64,000 nt of DNA, from NCBI RefSeq assembly GCF_000699445.3, contig NC_067198.1, positions 23,943,536 to 24,007,535 of the forward strand. The letters run 5' to 3'. Under the pieces are notes generated by a model, which saw only the letters and a program-made list of their open reading frames with translations, made no database searches and was not told the origin of the DNA. The translations under genes and the position numbers were made by a program. Each line of letters begins with the position of its first letter. Positions within the stretch are counted from its first letter, which is position 1. Below, piece by piece: positions 37,261 to 47,583 of this stretch. The DNA comes from Schistosoma haematobium. Its lineage: Eukaryota; Platyhelminthes; Trematoda; Strigeidida; Schistosomatidae.

Positions 37261-38139
37261 TCAACATTCTCCTCCTCCTCGAAATAATGTTGGGTCCTTA
37301 TGGCTCCAAATTACAACTAGTAGGACTTTATTTAAACCATGTTTCTTGTATTGACTGGAGAATCCACTAAAAATGACTAGATGATGATGAACGACCTTTG
37401 ATCTGAGTTCATTATTTTCAAATTCATTATGAATCTCGTTAGCAGATAACGAGTCATTAAGAAAGTCAACGTCTAACAGAATTAAATTAGATTTTTGGCC
37501 ATCATTCGACTCAGCTGACATATTTCCCTCATTGTTATAAGAAGTTTCATCAAAATCATATGCATTATTCTGAGAATCAATATCTGGCACACTGTCATTA
37601 GAAATGGGATAAGTTGACTCAATATAAAATTCTGTCTTCCGGTGATTTTGAGTAACATCTGGTACAATTTGGTTCATCGTGTTGCTCCAGTTATTTTCTG
37701 AATACGAGTCACCATAGCTTTCTCGACTAATAGCACGTGGACCACAATTTTGTTCGAGCTGACGTTTATTTTCGCAGCTAGACAGTACCAGTAGTGTTTC
37801 ATTTGATTCTGGACTCTGGGCATCATCTACAGGATCTGGCTCCTGATCATCTGGTATTGTCACAACTTCATGTGCATTTAGCACAATATTTTCTTGCTCT
37901 GAGCTGGACACGTTACCAATATTACGTTTTCCTTCTGGTATAGAGGGATTTGAATCCTGCACAGGATATGCTTCTGAAATGTCCATTACTGCACCATTAT
38001 CTGCATGATACATAGATTTCTTATTTTCTGCTTGAATGCAAAGTCTGCCCAAAACTGTTACAAATAGCTGTTGTTGCAAGGCAAACATCTTCTGCTGGTG
38101 CTGTAATATTAACCGCAACTGTTCGAAAGAAATCGACAT
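37261..38139 (-). CDS. Gag-like ORF, array copy 23
   Basis: Predicted protein identical to copy 2. The A run before the ATG is 7. Confidence 0.75.
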   Translation of the reverse strand: MSISFEQLRLILQHQQKMFALQQQLFVTVLGRLCIQAENKKSMYHADNGAVMDISEAYPVQDSNPSIPEGKRNIGNVSSSEQENIVLNAHEVVTIPDDQEPDPVDDAQSPESNETLLVLSSCENKRQLEQNCGPRAISRESYGDSYSENNWSNTMNQIVPDVTQNHRKTEFYIESTYPISNDSVPDIDSQNNAYDFDETSYNNEGNMSAESNDGQKSNLILLDVDFLNDSLSANEIHNEFENNELRSKVVHHHLVIFSGFSSQYKKHGLNKVLLVVIWSHKDPTLFRGGGEC

Positions 38140-38901
38140 TTTTTTGCCAATAATATTAGCTCCAAAAATCACCGGCAATTATACAGCTAATTTATTTCCA
38201 AAATCTGAGTCACCACTTGTATTATTATTATTTCTTTGTTGCCAAAATCCCCGTCGCCAATTGTTATGACCTTGCGTCTCCCAATTATTTTGTTTTTGCC
38301 AAAATCCCCGTCGCCAATTGTTATGACCTTGGATGTCTGACTTTTCGATCACACGACTTATCTACCAATCCGAATACGACTTATACGAATCTTCGCACTA
38401 GGCCAACCAATGACGTTCAACCGGTGTGGGCAGTTTAGTGTCCTTATTGGTCCTATGTCCTACGAGCCCTTCCACTTGAGTCCAGAACAAGATACCAGCT
38501 TCCGAATCAGAGCAGATCGTTTATTTCAAGCATACTTAGTTTATATATCAATCACACAGACCGCAACGTACCATAAAATAGGAAATAATATTTGTACACA
38601 AATAAGCCCAAAAAGTGGCTGTGAATGTGGGAGGCAGTAGTTAATAAACTGAACATAACTTAAGAACCGTAAATCGTACAATAATAAATTATAGGCCAAA
38701 ATAAAGCTTGTCATAAGAGGGATATAAATATACATAGTGTAATTGTTGAGTAGTTATACAATAAGAATATTAGTCCATGAATAGTCCTCGGAAGTTACCT
38801 GTAACTTAATCTCCACTCGGATATAACACCCCTTTTTTTTTGAAAATTCCAACTTTAGATTCTTATTAAAAAAAAAAGAATTATATGTGACTTTAAATTC
38901 C

Positions 38902-39780
38902 TCAACATTCTCCTCCTCCTCGAAATAATGTTGGGTCCTTATGGCTCCAAATTACAACTAGTAGGACTTTATTTAAACCATGTTTCTTGTATTGACTGGA
39001 GAATCCACTAAAAATGACTAGATGATGATGAACGACCTTTGATCTGAGTTCATTATTTTCAAATTCATTATGAATCTCGTTAGCAGATAACGAGTCATTA
39101 AGAAAGTCAACGTCTAACAGAATTAAATTAGATTTTTGGCCATCATTCGACTCAGCTGACATATTTCCCTCATTGTTATAAGAAGTTTCATCAAAATCAT
39201 ATGCATTATTCTGAGAATCAATATCTGGCACACTGTCATTAGAAATGGGATAAGTTGACTCAATATAAAATTCTGTCTTCCGGTGATTTTGAGTAACATC
39301 TGGTACAATTTGGTTCATCGTGTTGCTCCAGTTATTTTCTGAATACGAGTCACCATAGCTTTCTCGACTAATAGCACGTGGACCACAATTTTGTTCGAGC
39401 TGACGTTTATTTTCGCAGCTAGACAGTACCAGTAGTGTTTCATTTGATTCTGGACTCTGGGCATCATCTACAGGATCTGGCTCCTGATCATCTGGTATTG
39501 TCACAACTTCATGTGCATTTAGCACAATATTTTCTTGCTCTGAGCTGGACACGTTACCAATATTACGTTTTCCTTCTGGTATAGAGGGATTTGAATCCTG
39601 CACAGGATATGCTTCTGAAATGTCCATTACTGCACCATTATCTGCATGATACATAGATTTCTTATTTTCTGCTTGAATGCAAAGTCTGCCCAAAACTGTT
39701 ACAAATAGCTGTTGTTGCAAGGCAAACATCTTCTGCTGGTGCTGTAATATTAACCGCAACTGTTCGAAAGAAATCGACAT
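38902..39780 (-). CDS. Gag-like ORF, array copy 24
   Basis: Predicted protein identical to copy 2. The A run before the ATG is 9. The polypurine tract on its left has G4. Confidence 0.75.
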   Translation of the reverse strand: MSISFEQLRLILQHQQKMFALQQQLFVTVLGRLCIQAENKKSMYHADNGAVMDISEAYPVQDSNPSIPEGKRNIGNVSSSEQENIVLNAHEVVTIPDDQEPDPVDDAQSPESNETLLVLSSCENKRQLEQNCGPRAISRESYGDSYSENNWSNTMNQIVPDVTQNHRKTEFYIESTYPISNDSVPDIDSQNNAYDFDETSYNNEGNMSAESNDGQKSNLILLDVDFLNDSLSANEIHNEFENNELRSKVVHHHLVIFSGFSSQYKKHGLNKVLLVVIWSHKDPTLFRGGGEC

Positions 39781-40546
39781 TTTTTTTTGCCAATAATATT
39801 AGCTCCAAAAATCACCGGCAATTATACAGCTAATTTATTTCCAAAATCTGAGTCACCACTTGTATTATTATTATTTCTTTGTTGCCAAAATCCCCGTCGC
39901 CAATTGTTATGACCTTGCGTCTCCCAATTATTTTGTTTTTGCCAAAATCCCCGTCGCCAATTGTTATGACCTTGGATGTCTGACTTTTCGATCACACGAC
40001 TTATCTACCAATCCGAATACGACTTATACGAATCTTCGCACTAGGCCAACCAATGACGTTCAACCGGTGTGGGCAGTTTAGTGTCCTTATTGGTCCTATG
40101 TCCTACGAGCCCTTCCACTTGAGTCCAGAACAAGATACCAGCTTCCGAATCAGAGCAGATCGTTTATTTCAAGCATACTTAGTTTATATATCAATCACAC
40201 AGACCGCAACGTACCATAAAATAGGAAATAATATTTGTACACAAATAAGCCCAAAAAGTGGCTGTGAATGTGGGAGGCAGTAGTTAATAAACTGAACATA
40301 ACTTAAGAACCGTAAATCGTACAATAATAAATTATAGGCCAAAATAAAGCTTGTCATAAGAGGGATATAAATATACATAGTGTAATTGTTGAGTAGTTAT
40401 ACAATAAGAATATTAGTCCATGAATAGTCCTCGGAAGTTACCTGTAACTTAATCTCCACTCGGATATAACACCCCCTTTTTTTTGAAAATTCCAACTTTA
40501 GATTCTTATTAAAAAAAAAAAAGAATTATATGTGACTTTAAATTCC

Positions 40547-41425
40547 TCAACATTCTCCTCCTCCTCGAAATAATGTTGGGTCCTTATGGCTCCAAATTAC
40601 AACTAGTAGGACTTTATTTAAACCATGTTTCTTGTATTGACTGGAGAATCCACTAAAAATGACTAGATGATGATGAACGACCTTTGATCTGAGTTCATTA
40701 TTTTCAAATTCATTATGAATCTCGTTAGCAGATAACGAGTCATTAAGAAAGTCAACGTCTAACAGAATTAAATTAGATTTTTGGCCATCATTCGACTCAG
40801 CTGACATATTTCCCTCATTGTTATAAGAAGTTTCATCAAAATCATATGCATTATTCTGAGAATCAATATCTGGCACACTGTCATTAGAAATGGGATAAGT
40901 TGACTCAATATAAAATTCTGTCTTCCGGTGATTTTGAGTAACATCTGGTACAATTTGGTTCATCGTGTTGCTCCAGTTATTTTCTGAATACGAGTCACCA
41001 TAGCTTTCTCGACTAATAGCACGTGGACCACAATTTTGTTCGAGCTGACGTTTATTTTCGCAGCTAGACAGTACCAGTAGTGTTTCATTTGATTCTGGAC
41101 TCTGGGCATCATCTACAGGATCTGGCTCCTGATCATCTGGTATTGTCACAACTTCATGTGCATTTAGCACAATATTTTCTTGCTCTGAGCTGGACACGTT
41201 ACCAATATTACGTTTTCCTTCTGGTATAGAGGGATTTGAATCCTGCACAGGATATGCTTCTGAAATGTCCATTACTGCACCATTATCTGCATGATACATA
41301 GATTTCTTATTTTCTGCTTGAATGCAAAGTCTGCCCAAAACTGTTACAAATAGCTGTTGTTGCAAGGCAAACATCTTCTGCTGGTGCTGTAATATTAACC
41401 GCAACTGTTCGAAAGAAATCGACAT
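40547..41425 (-). CDS. Gag-like ORF, array copy 25
   Basis: Predicted protein identical to copy 2. The A run before the ATG is 7. Confidence 0.75.
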   Translation of the reverse strand: MSISFEQLRLILQHQQKMFALQQQLFVTVLGRLCIQAENKKSMYHADNGAVMDISEAYPVQDSNPSIPEGKRNIGNVSSSEQENIVLNAHEVVTIPDDQEPDPVDDAQSPESNETLLVLSSCENKRQLEQNCGPRAISRESYGDSYSENNWSNTMNQIVPDVTQNHRKTEFYIESTYPISNDSVPDIDSQNNAYDFDETSYNNEGNMSAESNDGQKSNLILLDVDFLNDSLSANEIHNEFENNELRSKVVHHHLVIFSGFSSQYKKHGLNKVLLVVIWSHKDPTLFRGGGEC

Positions 41426-42189
41426 TTTTTTGCCAATAATATTAGCTCCAAAAATCACCGGCAATTATACAGCTAATTTATTTCCAAAATCTGAGTCACC
41501 ACTTGTATTATTATTATTTCTTTGTTGCCAAAATCCCCGTCGCCAATTGTTATGACCTTGCGTCTCCCAATTATTTTGTTTTTGCCAAAATCCCCGTCGC
41601 CAATTGTTATGACCTTGGATGTCTGACTTTTCGATCACACGACTTATCTACCAATCCGAATACGACTTATACGAATCTTCGCACTAGGCCAACCAATGAC
41701 GTTCAACCGGTGTGGGCAGTTTAGTGTCCTTATTGGTCCTATGTCCTACGAGCCCTTCCACTTGAGTCCAGAACAAGATACCAGCTTCCGAATCAGAGCA
41801 GATCGTTTATTTCAAGCATACTTAGTTTATATATCAATCACACAGACCGCAACGTACCATAAAATAGGAAATAATATTTGTACACAAATAAGCCCAAAAA
41901 GTGGCTGTGAATGTGGGAGGCAGTAGTTAATAAACTGAACATAACTTAAGAACCGTAAATCGTACAATAATAAATTATAGGCCAAAATAAAGCTTGTCAT
42001 AAGAGGGATATAAATATACATAGTGTAATTGTTGAGTAGTTATACAATAAGAATATTAGTCCATGAATAGTCCTCGGAAGTTACCTGTAACTTAATCTCC
42101 ACTCGGATATAACACCCCCTTTTTTTTGAAAATTCCAACTTTAGATTCTTATTAAAAAAAAAAAAGAATTATATGTGACTTTAAATTCC

Positions 42190-43068
42190 TCAACATTCTC
42201 CTCCTCCTCGAAATAATGTTGGGTCCTTATGGCTCCAAATTACAACTAGTAGGACTTTATTTAAACCATGTTTCTTGTATTGACTGGAGAATCCACTAAA
42301 AATGACTAGATGATGATGAACGACCTTTGATCTGAGTTCATTATTTTCAAATTCATTATGAATCTCGTTAGCAGATAACGAGTCATTAAGAAAGTCAACG
42401 TCTAACAGAATTAAATTAGATTTTTGGCCATCATTCGACTCAGCTGACATATTTCCCTCATTGTTATAAGAAGTTTCATCAAAATCATATGCATTATTCT
42501 GAGAATCAATATCTGGCACACTGTCATTAGAAATGGGATAAGTTGACTCAATATAAAATTCTGTCTTCCGGTGATTTTGAGTAACATCTGGTACAATTTG
42601 GTTCATCGTGTTGCTCCAGTTATTTTCTGAATACGAGTCACCATAGCTTTCTCGACTAATAGCACGTGGACCACAATTTTGTTCGAGCTGACGTTTATTT
42701 TCGCAGCTAGACAGTACCAGTAGTGTTTCATTTGATTCTGGACTCTGGGCATCATCTACAGGATCTGGCTCCTGATCATCTGGTATTGTCACAACTTCAT
42801 GTGCATTTAGCACAATATTTTCTTGCTCTGAGCTGGACACGTTACCAATATTACGTTTTCCTTCTGGTATAGAGGGATTTGAATCCTGCACAGGATATGC
42901 TTCTGAAATGTCCATTACTGCACCATTATCTGCATGATACATAGATTTCTTATTTTCTGCTTGAATGCAAAGTCTGCCCAAAACTGTTACAAATAGCTGT
43001 TGTTGCAAGGCAAACATCTTCTGCTGGTGCTGTAATATTAACCGCAACTGTTCGAAAGAAATCGACAT
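42190..43068 (-). CDS. Gag-like ORF, array copy 26
   Basis: Predicted protein identical to copy 2. The A run before the ATG is 9. Confidence 0.75.
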   Translation of the reverse strand: MSISFEQLRLILQHQQKMFALQQQLFVTVLGRLCIQAENKKSMYHADNGAVMDISEAYPVQDSNPSIPEGKRNIGNVSSSEQENIVLNAHEVVTIPDDQEPDPVDDAQSPESNETLLVLSSCENKRQLEQNCGPRAISRESYGDSYSENNWSNTMNQIVPDVTQNHRKTEFYIESTYPISNDSVPDIDSQNNAYDFDETSYNNEGNMSAESNDGQKSNLILLDVDFLNDSLSANEIHNEFENNELRSKVVHHHLVIFSGFSSQYKKHGLNKVLLVVIWSHKDPTLFRGGGEC

Positions 43069-43832
43069 TTTTTTTTGCCAATAATATTAGCTCCAAAAAT
43101 CACCGGCAATTATACAGCTAATTTATTTCCAAAATCTGAGTCACCACTTGTATTATTATTATTTCTTTGTTGCCAAAATCCCCGTCGCCAATTGTTATGA
43201 CCTTGCGTCTCCCAATTATTTTGTTTTTGCCAAAATCCCCGTCGCCAATTGTTATGACCTTGGATGTCTGACTTTTCGATCACACGACTTATCTACCAAT
43301 CCGAATACGACTTATACGAATCTTCGCACTAGGCCAACCAATGACGTTCAACCGGTGTGGGCAGTTTAGTGTCCTTATTGGTCCTATGTCCTACGAGCCC
43401 TTCCACTTGAGTCCAGAACAAGATACCAGCTTCCGAATCAGAGCAGATCGTTTATTTCAAGCATACTTAGTTTATATATCAATCACACAGACCGCAACGT
43501 ACCATAAAATAGGAAATAATATTTGTACACAAATAAGCCCAAAAAGTGGCTGTGAATGTGGGAGGCAGTAGTTAATAAACTGAACATAACTTAAGAACCG
43601 TAAATCGTACAATAATAAATTATAGGCCAAAATAAAGCTTGTCATAAGAGGGATATAAATATACATAGTGTAATTGTTGAGTAGTTATACAATAAGAATA
43701 TTAGTCCATGAATAGTCCTCGGAAGTTACCTGTAACTTAATCTCCACTCGGATATAACACCCCCTTTTTTTTGAAAATTCCAACTTTAGATTCTTATTAA
43801 AAAAAAAAGAATTATATGTGACTTTAAATTCC

Positions 43833-44711
43833 TCAACATTCTCCTCCTCCTCGAAATAATGTTGGGTCCTTATGGCTCCAAATTACAACTAGTAGGACTT
43901 TATTTAAACCATGTTTCTTGTATTGACTGGAGAATCCACTAAAAATGACTAGATGATGATGAACGACCTTTGATCTGAGTTCATTATTTTCAAATTCATT
44001 ATGAATCTCGTTAGCAGATAACGAGTCATTAAGAAAGTCAACGTCTAACAGAATTAAATTAGATTTTTGGCCATCATTCGACTCAGCTGACATATTTCCC
44101 TCATTGTTATAAGAAGTTTCATCAAAATCATATGCATTATTCTGAGAATCAATATCTGGCACACTGTCATTAGAAATGGGATAAGTTGACTCAATATAAA
44201 ATTCTGTCTTCCGGTGATTTTGAGTAACATCTGGTACAATTTGGTTCATCGTGTTGCTCCAGTTATTTTCTGAATACGAGTCACCATAGCTTTCTCGACT
44301 AATAGCACGTGGACCACAATTTTGTTCGAGCTGACGTTTATTTTCGCAGCTAGACAGTACCAGTAGTGTTTCATTTGATTCTGGACTCTGGGCATCATCT
44401 ACAGGATCTGGCTCCTGATCATCTGGTATTGTCACAACTTCATGTGCATTTAGCACAATATTTTCTTGCTCTGAGCTGGACACGTTACCAATATTACGTT
44501 TTCCTTCTGGTATAGAGGGATTTGAATCCTGCACAGGATATGCTTCTGAAATGTCCATTACTGCACCATTATCTGCATGATACATAGATTTCTTATTTTC
44601 TGCTTGAATGCAAAGTCTGCCCAAAACTGTTACAAATAGCTGTTGTTGCAAGGCAAACATCTTCTGCTGGTGCTGTAATATTAACCGCAACTGTTCGAAA
44701 GAAATCGACAT
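43833..44711 (-). CDS. Gag-like ORF, array copy 27 (right edge, first in transcription order)
   Basis: Predicted protein identical to copy 2; the A run before the ATG is 7. About 30 bp upstream of the ATG, near 44736, this copy lacks one A of an A5 run found in the other units (ccaaaatcacc instead of ccaaaaatcacc). It is the copy next to the intact 5' LTR. Confidence 0.75.
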   Translation of the reverse strand: MSISFEQLRLILQHQQKMFALQQQLFVTVLGRLCIQAENKKSMYHADNGAVMDISEAYPVQDSNPSIPEGKRNIGNVSSSEQENIVLNAHEVVTIPDDQEPDPVDDAQSPESNETLLVLSSCENKRQLEQNCGPRAISRESYGDSYSENNWSNTMNQIVPDVTQNHRKTEFYIESTYPISNDSVPDIDSQNNAYDFDETSYNNEGNMSAESNDGQKSNLILLDVDFLNDSLSANEIHNEFENNELRSKVVHHHLVIFSGFSSQYKKHGLNKVLLVVIWSHKDPTLFRGGGEC

Positions 44712-44832
44712 TTTTTTGCCAATAATATTAGCTCCAAAATCACCGGCAATTATACAGCTAATTTATTTCCAAAATCTGAGTCACCACTTGTATTATTATT
44801 ATTTCTTTGTTGCCAAAATCCCCGTCGCCAAT

Positions 44833-45399
44833 TGTTATGACCTTGCGTCTCCCAATTATTTTGTTTTTGCCAAAATCCCCGTCGCCAATTGTTATGACCT
44901 TGGATGTCTGACTTTTCGATCACACGACTTATCTACCAATCCGAATACGACTTATACGAATCTTCGCACTAGGCCAACCAATGACGTTCAACCGGTGTGG
45001 GCAGTTTAGTGTCCTTATTGGTCCTATGTCCTACGAGCCCTTCCACTTGAGTCCAGAACAAGATACCAGCTTCCGAATCAGAGCAGATCGTTTATTTCAA
45101 GCATACTTAGTTTATATATCAATCACACAGACCGCAACGTACCATAAAATAGGAAATAATATTTGTACACAAATAAGCCCAAAAAGTGGCTGTGAATGTG
45201 GGAGGCAGTAGTTAATAAACTGAACATAACTTAAGAACCGTAAATCGTACAATAATAAATTATAGGCCAAAATAAAGCTTGTCATAAGAGGGATATAAAT
45301 ATACATAGTGTAATTGTTGAGTAGTTATACAATAAGAATATTAGTCCATGAATAGTCCTCGGAAGTTACCTGTAACTTAATCTCCACTCGGATATAACA
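44833..45399 (-). repeat. LTR, rightmost copy (5' LTR of the array)
   Basis: In transcription order this is the first LTR. It starts precisely at 45399 with TGTTATATCC and abuts unrelated sequence (tgtttgcatg on the plus strand), so it preserves one genuine insertion boundary. TATATAAA is at 45118-45111 and AATAAA at 45096-45091. As in the other units an alternative inner LTR end lies at 44890. Confidence 0.9.
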
Positions 45400-47332
45400 T
45401 GTTTGCATGTGGTTTGAAATTACCTGGGCTATATGCTTCAACAGAGGTGTCACTACGGGTCTTACTCCAAATAAAATCTTGTACAGGCCTACTGTGAACT
45501 ATATGGTTATTTGTAAAATATTTTTGATGGTTAGACTCCTAGCCCCTCTTATGGCTATTTAAGTTAGCTTGAGAGGAGTCTGCTACGCGTAACTGGGAGG
45601 TGTTGCGACTGTTGTTTTACATGGGAGCCGTTGTTATGTGATGGGTCGGTACTAAAAGGTGTGAGAAGTTTTGTTTCTGAGAGTATTTACAGTTGCGATC
45701 CTGGGGAATGTAGGTAGGGTGTGGAGTGAGAAACCTATTATTACCATTCTTATTTATGGTTTTAGGCTTCAGGGGGTGATTTGGGTGGCCAGTTCTCTGG
45801 TAGTTTTCGTTAGTCTGCGTGTAAGAAGGCTTGCTACGCTGAAGCCACCACCCATTTTGCAACTTAGAGGTGTTGAAGGCAAGTTGTACGATAGCAGCGG
45901 GGAGAACCTGTTCACTGTTCTTGGGATACCTATAGAGCAGTTGGGTTCAATCTTACGTGTTTCCCTATTCGGTATCATGAGTTTTGTCTTCCCACCCTTT
46001 ATTTTCAGAGCTGGAGTCTTTCGTTGTCTCTGTGAGATGAACTTAAGTTCATTCAAGTCTACTTGTGGAATATCTTTAGGAGGACAAATTTTCAGGTGTA
46101 TAGGTTTAGTTGGATGTGTGTTGTCACACGACTCACATTTAGTGAACGAACAGCTGGGATTAGTCATGTCGTTATGGTTTTTGGTGTCAGTTAGGGTTCG
46201 TATCTTATCCAAAGGTTTCTGATTTGTAGACTCATCTAGATCAACAGAGTGATCAGCCGTATGTGGAGTGGTGTCATGCTGTTCGTGTGCTTTAAACTAT
46301 TTGCTGTGTTGCAAACTGTCTCTGGCTGATTATTAACTGTAACACTCCCATACAATTCTATCGCTTCGTGTCTTCTTACACGACGTTGACAGGGCGTAAG
46401 GTCTGGAGTGACTTTTATATTCTTGTATGGAATTAGTGAGCTAATATTTTTGCTCAAATTAATAAACTGCTTAGCATCGTTACAACAGCCAAACATAAAC
46501 AAAAGGGGGCAAGTCGATCTGTCTGACTTTTTTCTAAGGCGAATGAATTTGCAGTTAACGTTCGGCATACCGCATGCTCTAAGGCAAATATCCCTTAACT
46601 TAGATGGGTGTGTGCGGTCGGGGAGGTTATACACAACTGCATTGAAGGAGGACATCACTCTCTTCGTCACTTCTTCAGCCACAAACTCCAAAATACACTC
46701 AGCTTTAGTGAGTTGCTCAAGATTTCTGTCTGTCAAGGCCCCATATATGAGTGAGGGGTGCTAATTGCTCAGGTTTGCCGTTAATTTCGGATAGAGAGTT
46801 TTGTAGCTGTCGGATGTCATTACTATATCTATCAGTATTTTGGTGTGTATGAGGTGGACCATTGGACCCTTTAGTTTTTGAAATTTTAGATTTAGGCCTT
46901 GGTAGCACATACTGTCTAGTAGACTGTGCTGACTTTTCTATGCACGTAGGTATAGTGTCTTGTATGACAACCAGTCTTACCGTTGGCATACTGCACGTAG
47001 AGATAGAGGGGCTGCGACAAGGAGAATCTGGTGACGATAGAGACATTTGTGTACAATACACATATTTTTCAGTAGTTGAAGGTTCGACATTGTCAAGCAC
47101 TGAGTCGTCAGTTGTAGGGGTTACAGATTTGGACCTTTTATTTGGTTTAGAAGTTGGTGAAATTTCTCTTTTACTGGAGTTATTGGACATGATATGAGAA
47201 TAAGTGAGCACAGTGCTCGTTAAATTAAATATAATATCTGAGTATTAGTTGTTATTAAGCATCAACCTGGTTAATACTAGGATAAGAGACTGTGAGTATA
47301 TAATGAATCGCAGATCTGTTTACGACTTAAGT
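45400..47332 (-). pseudogene. Decayed ORF1 region of a CR1-like non-LTR retrotransposon
   Basis: An ORF1 with at least two frameshifts. It starts at an ATG at 47190 (MSNNSSKREIS), with a serine-, threonine- and proline-rich region to about 46717. The frame changes near 46740 into FVAEEVTKRVMSSF, AVVYNLPDRTHPSKL, CKFIRLRKKSDRS, CPLLFMF and KVTPDLTPCQRRV, the pattern of the RNA-binding domain of LINE ORF1 proteins. The frame changes again near 46280 and continues as DESTNQKPLDKIRTLTD and a Cys-rich piece (CSFTKCESC) to about 45769. Weak coding-like sequence in other frames continues to the array edge. Positions 47191-47332 look like the 5' untranslated part. No endonuclease start is present before the array. 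It may belong to the same element as 1-1440, on the other side of the array. Confidence 0.7.
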
Positions 47333-47533
47333 CCGCAATAGGTACAATACGAACTGGTAATTGTTCGTCGAATAAAAATAAGTTTTTTCTTATTTTTCGG
47401 GGTAAGATCTACCCGATGTACAGGATAGGATGATAATCACAGTATAATACACCCTACAAAAGAGCAAGTCGAAGAATTCCTAAACCACGTGAAAAAATGT
47501 TACCACTTTCAAAGCTCGCGGGTCACGTTTTCA
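47333..47533. repeat. Target repeat, left part of the filled site
   Basis: This 201-bp sequence recurs at 52430-52630 with the same length and, by eye, two substitutions (a/t in cacagtataata; t/c in gcgggtcacg). It contains a perfect 9-bp stem hairpin (aaaaataag, T6 loop, cttattttt). It ends with ttttca, the left copy of the target-site duplication of the element that follows. Origin unknown. Confidence 0.85.
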
Positions 47534-47583
47534 GTCAGTTAGTCAGTCTTCAGTAATAAGGATAGTAGGTTGATGAACCTGTG

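Larger units (their letters stand above)
1441..45399 (-). repeat. Tandem array of 27 gag-only LTR retrotransposon units (period about 1645 bp)
   Basis: About 44 kb of head-to-tail copies spaced 1641-1648 bp. Neighbouring units share one LTR, giving LTR-internal-LTR-internal order throughout. LTRs, all exactly 567 bp, lie at 2083-2649, 3729-4295, 5373-5939, 7016-7582, 8660-9226, 10307-10873, 11950-12516, 13595-14161, 15240-15806, 16884-17450, 18531-19097, 20175-20741, 21823-22389, 23471-24037, 25113-25679, 26757-27323, 28402-28968, 30046-30612, 31691-32257, 33334-33900, 34980-35546, 36620-37186, 38262-38828, 39905-40471, 41548-42114, 43193-43759 and 44833-45399. The internal part has a primer-binding site, one ORF and a polypurine tract, but no protease, RT, RNase H or integrase. 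The right edge ends exactly at an LTR terminus. The left edge is cut inside the ORF. The visible differences between inner units are in three homopolymer runs. Known mechanisms that make such arrays are unequal exchange between LTRs and amplification through circular DNA; which applied here is not shown. Confidence 0.95.

Noticed and set aside
1441..45399. CRISPR array or bacterial repeat system
   Set aside because: The period is about 1645 bp, not 60-70 bp, and the units have LTR, PBS and PPT. The DNA is eukaryotic.
45671..46222. Plus-strand 183-codon ORF
   Set aside because: Antisense of the decayed ORF1, which has recognisable LINE ORF1 motifs on the minus strand; the plus-strand product has no family resemblance.
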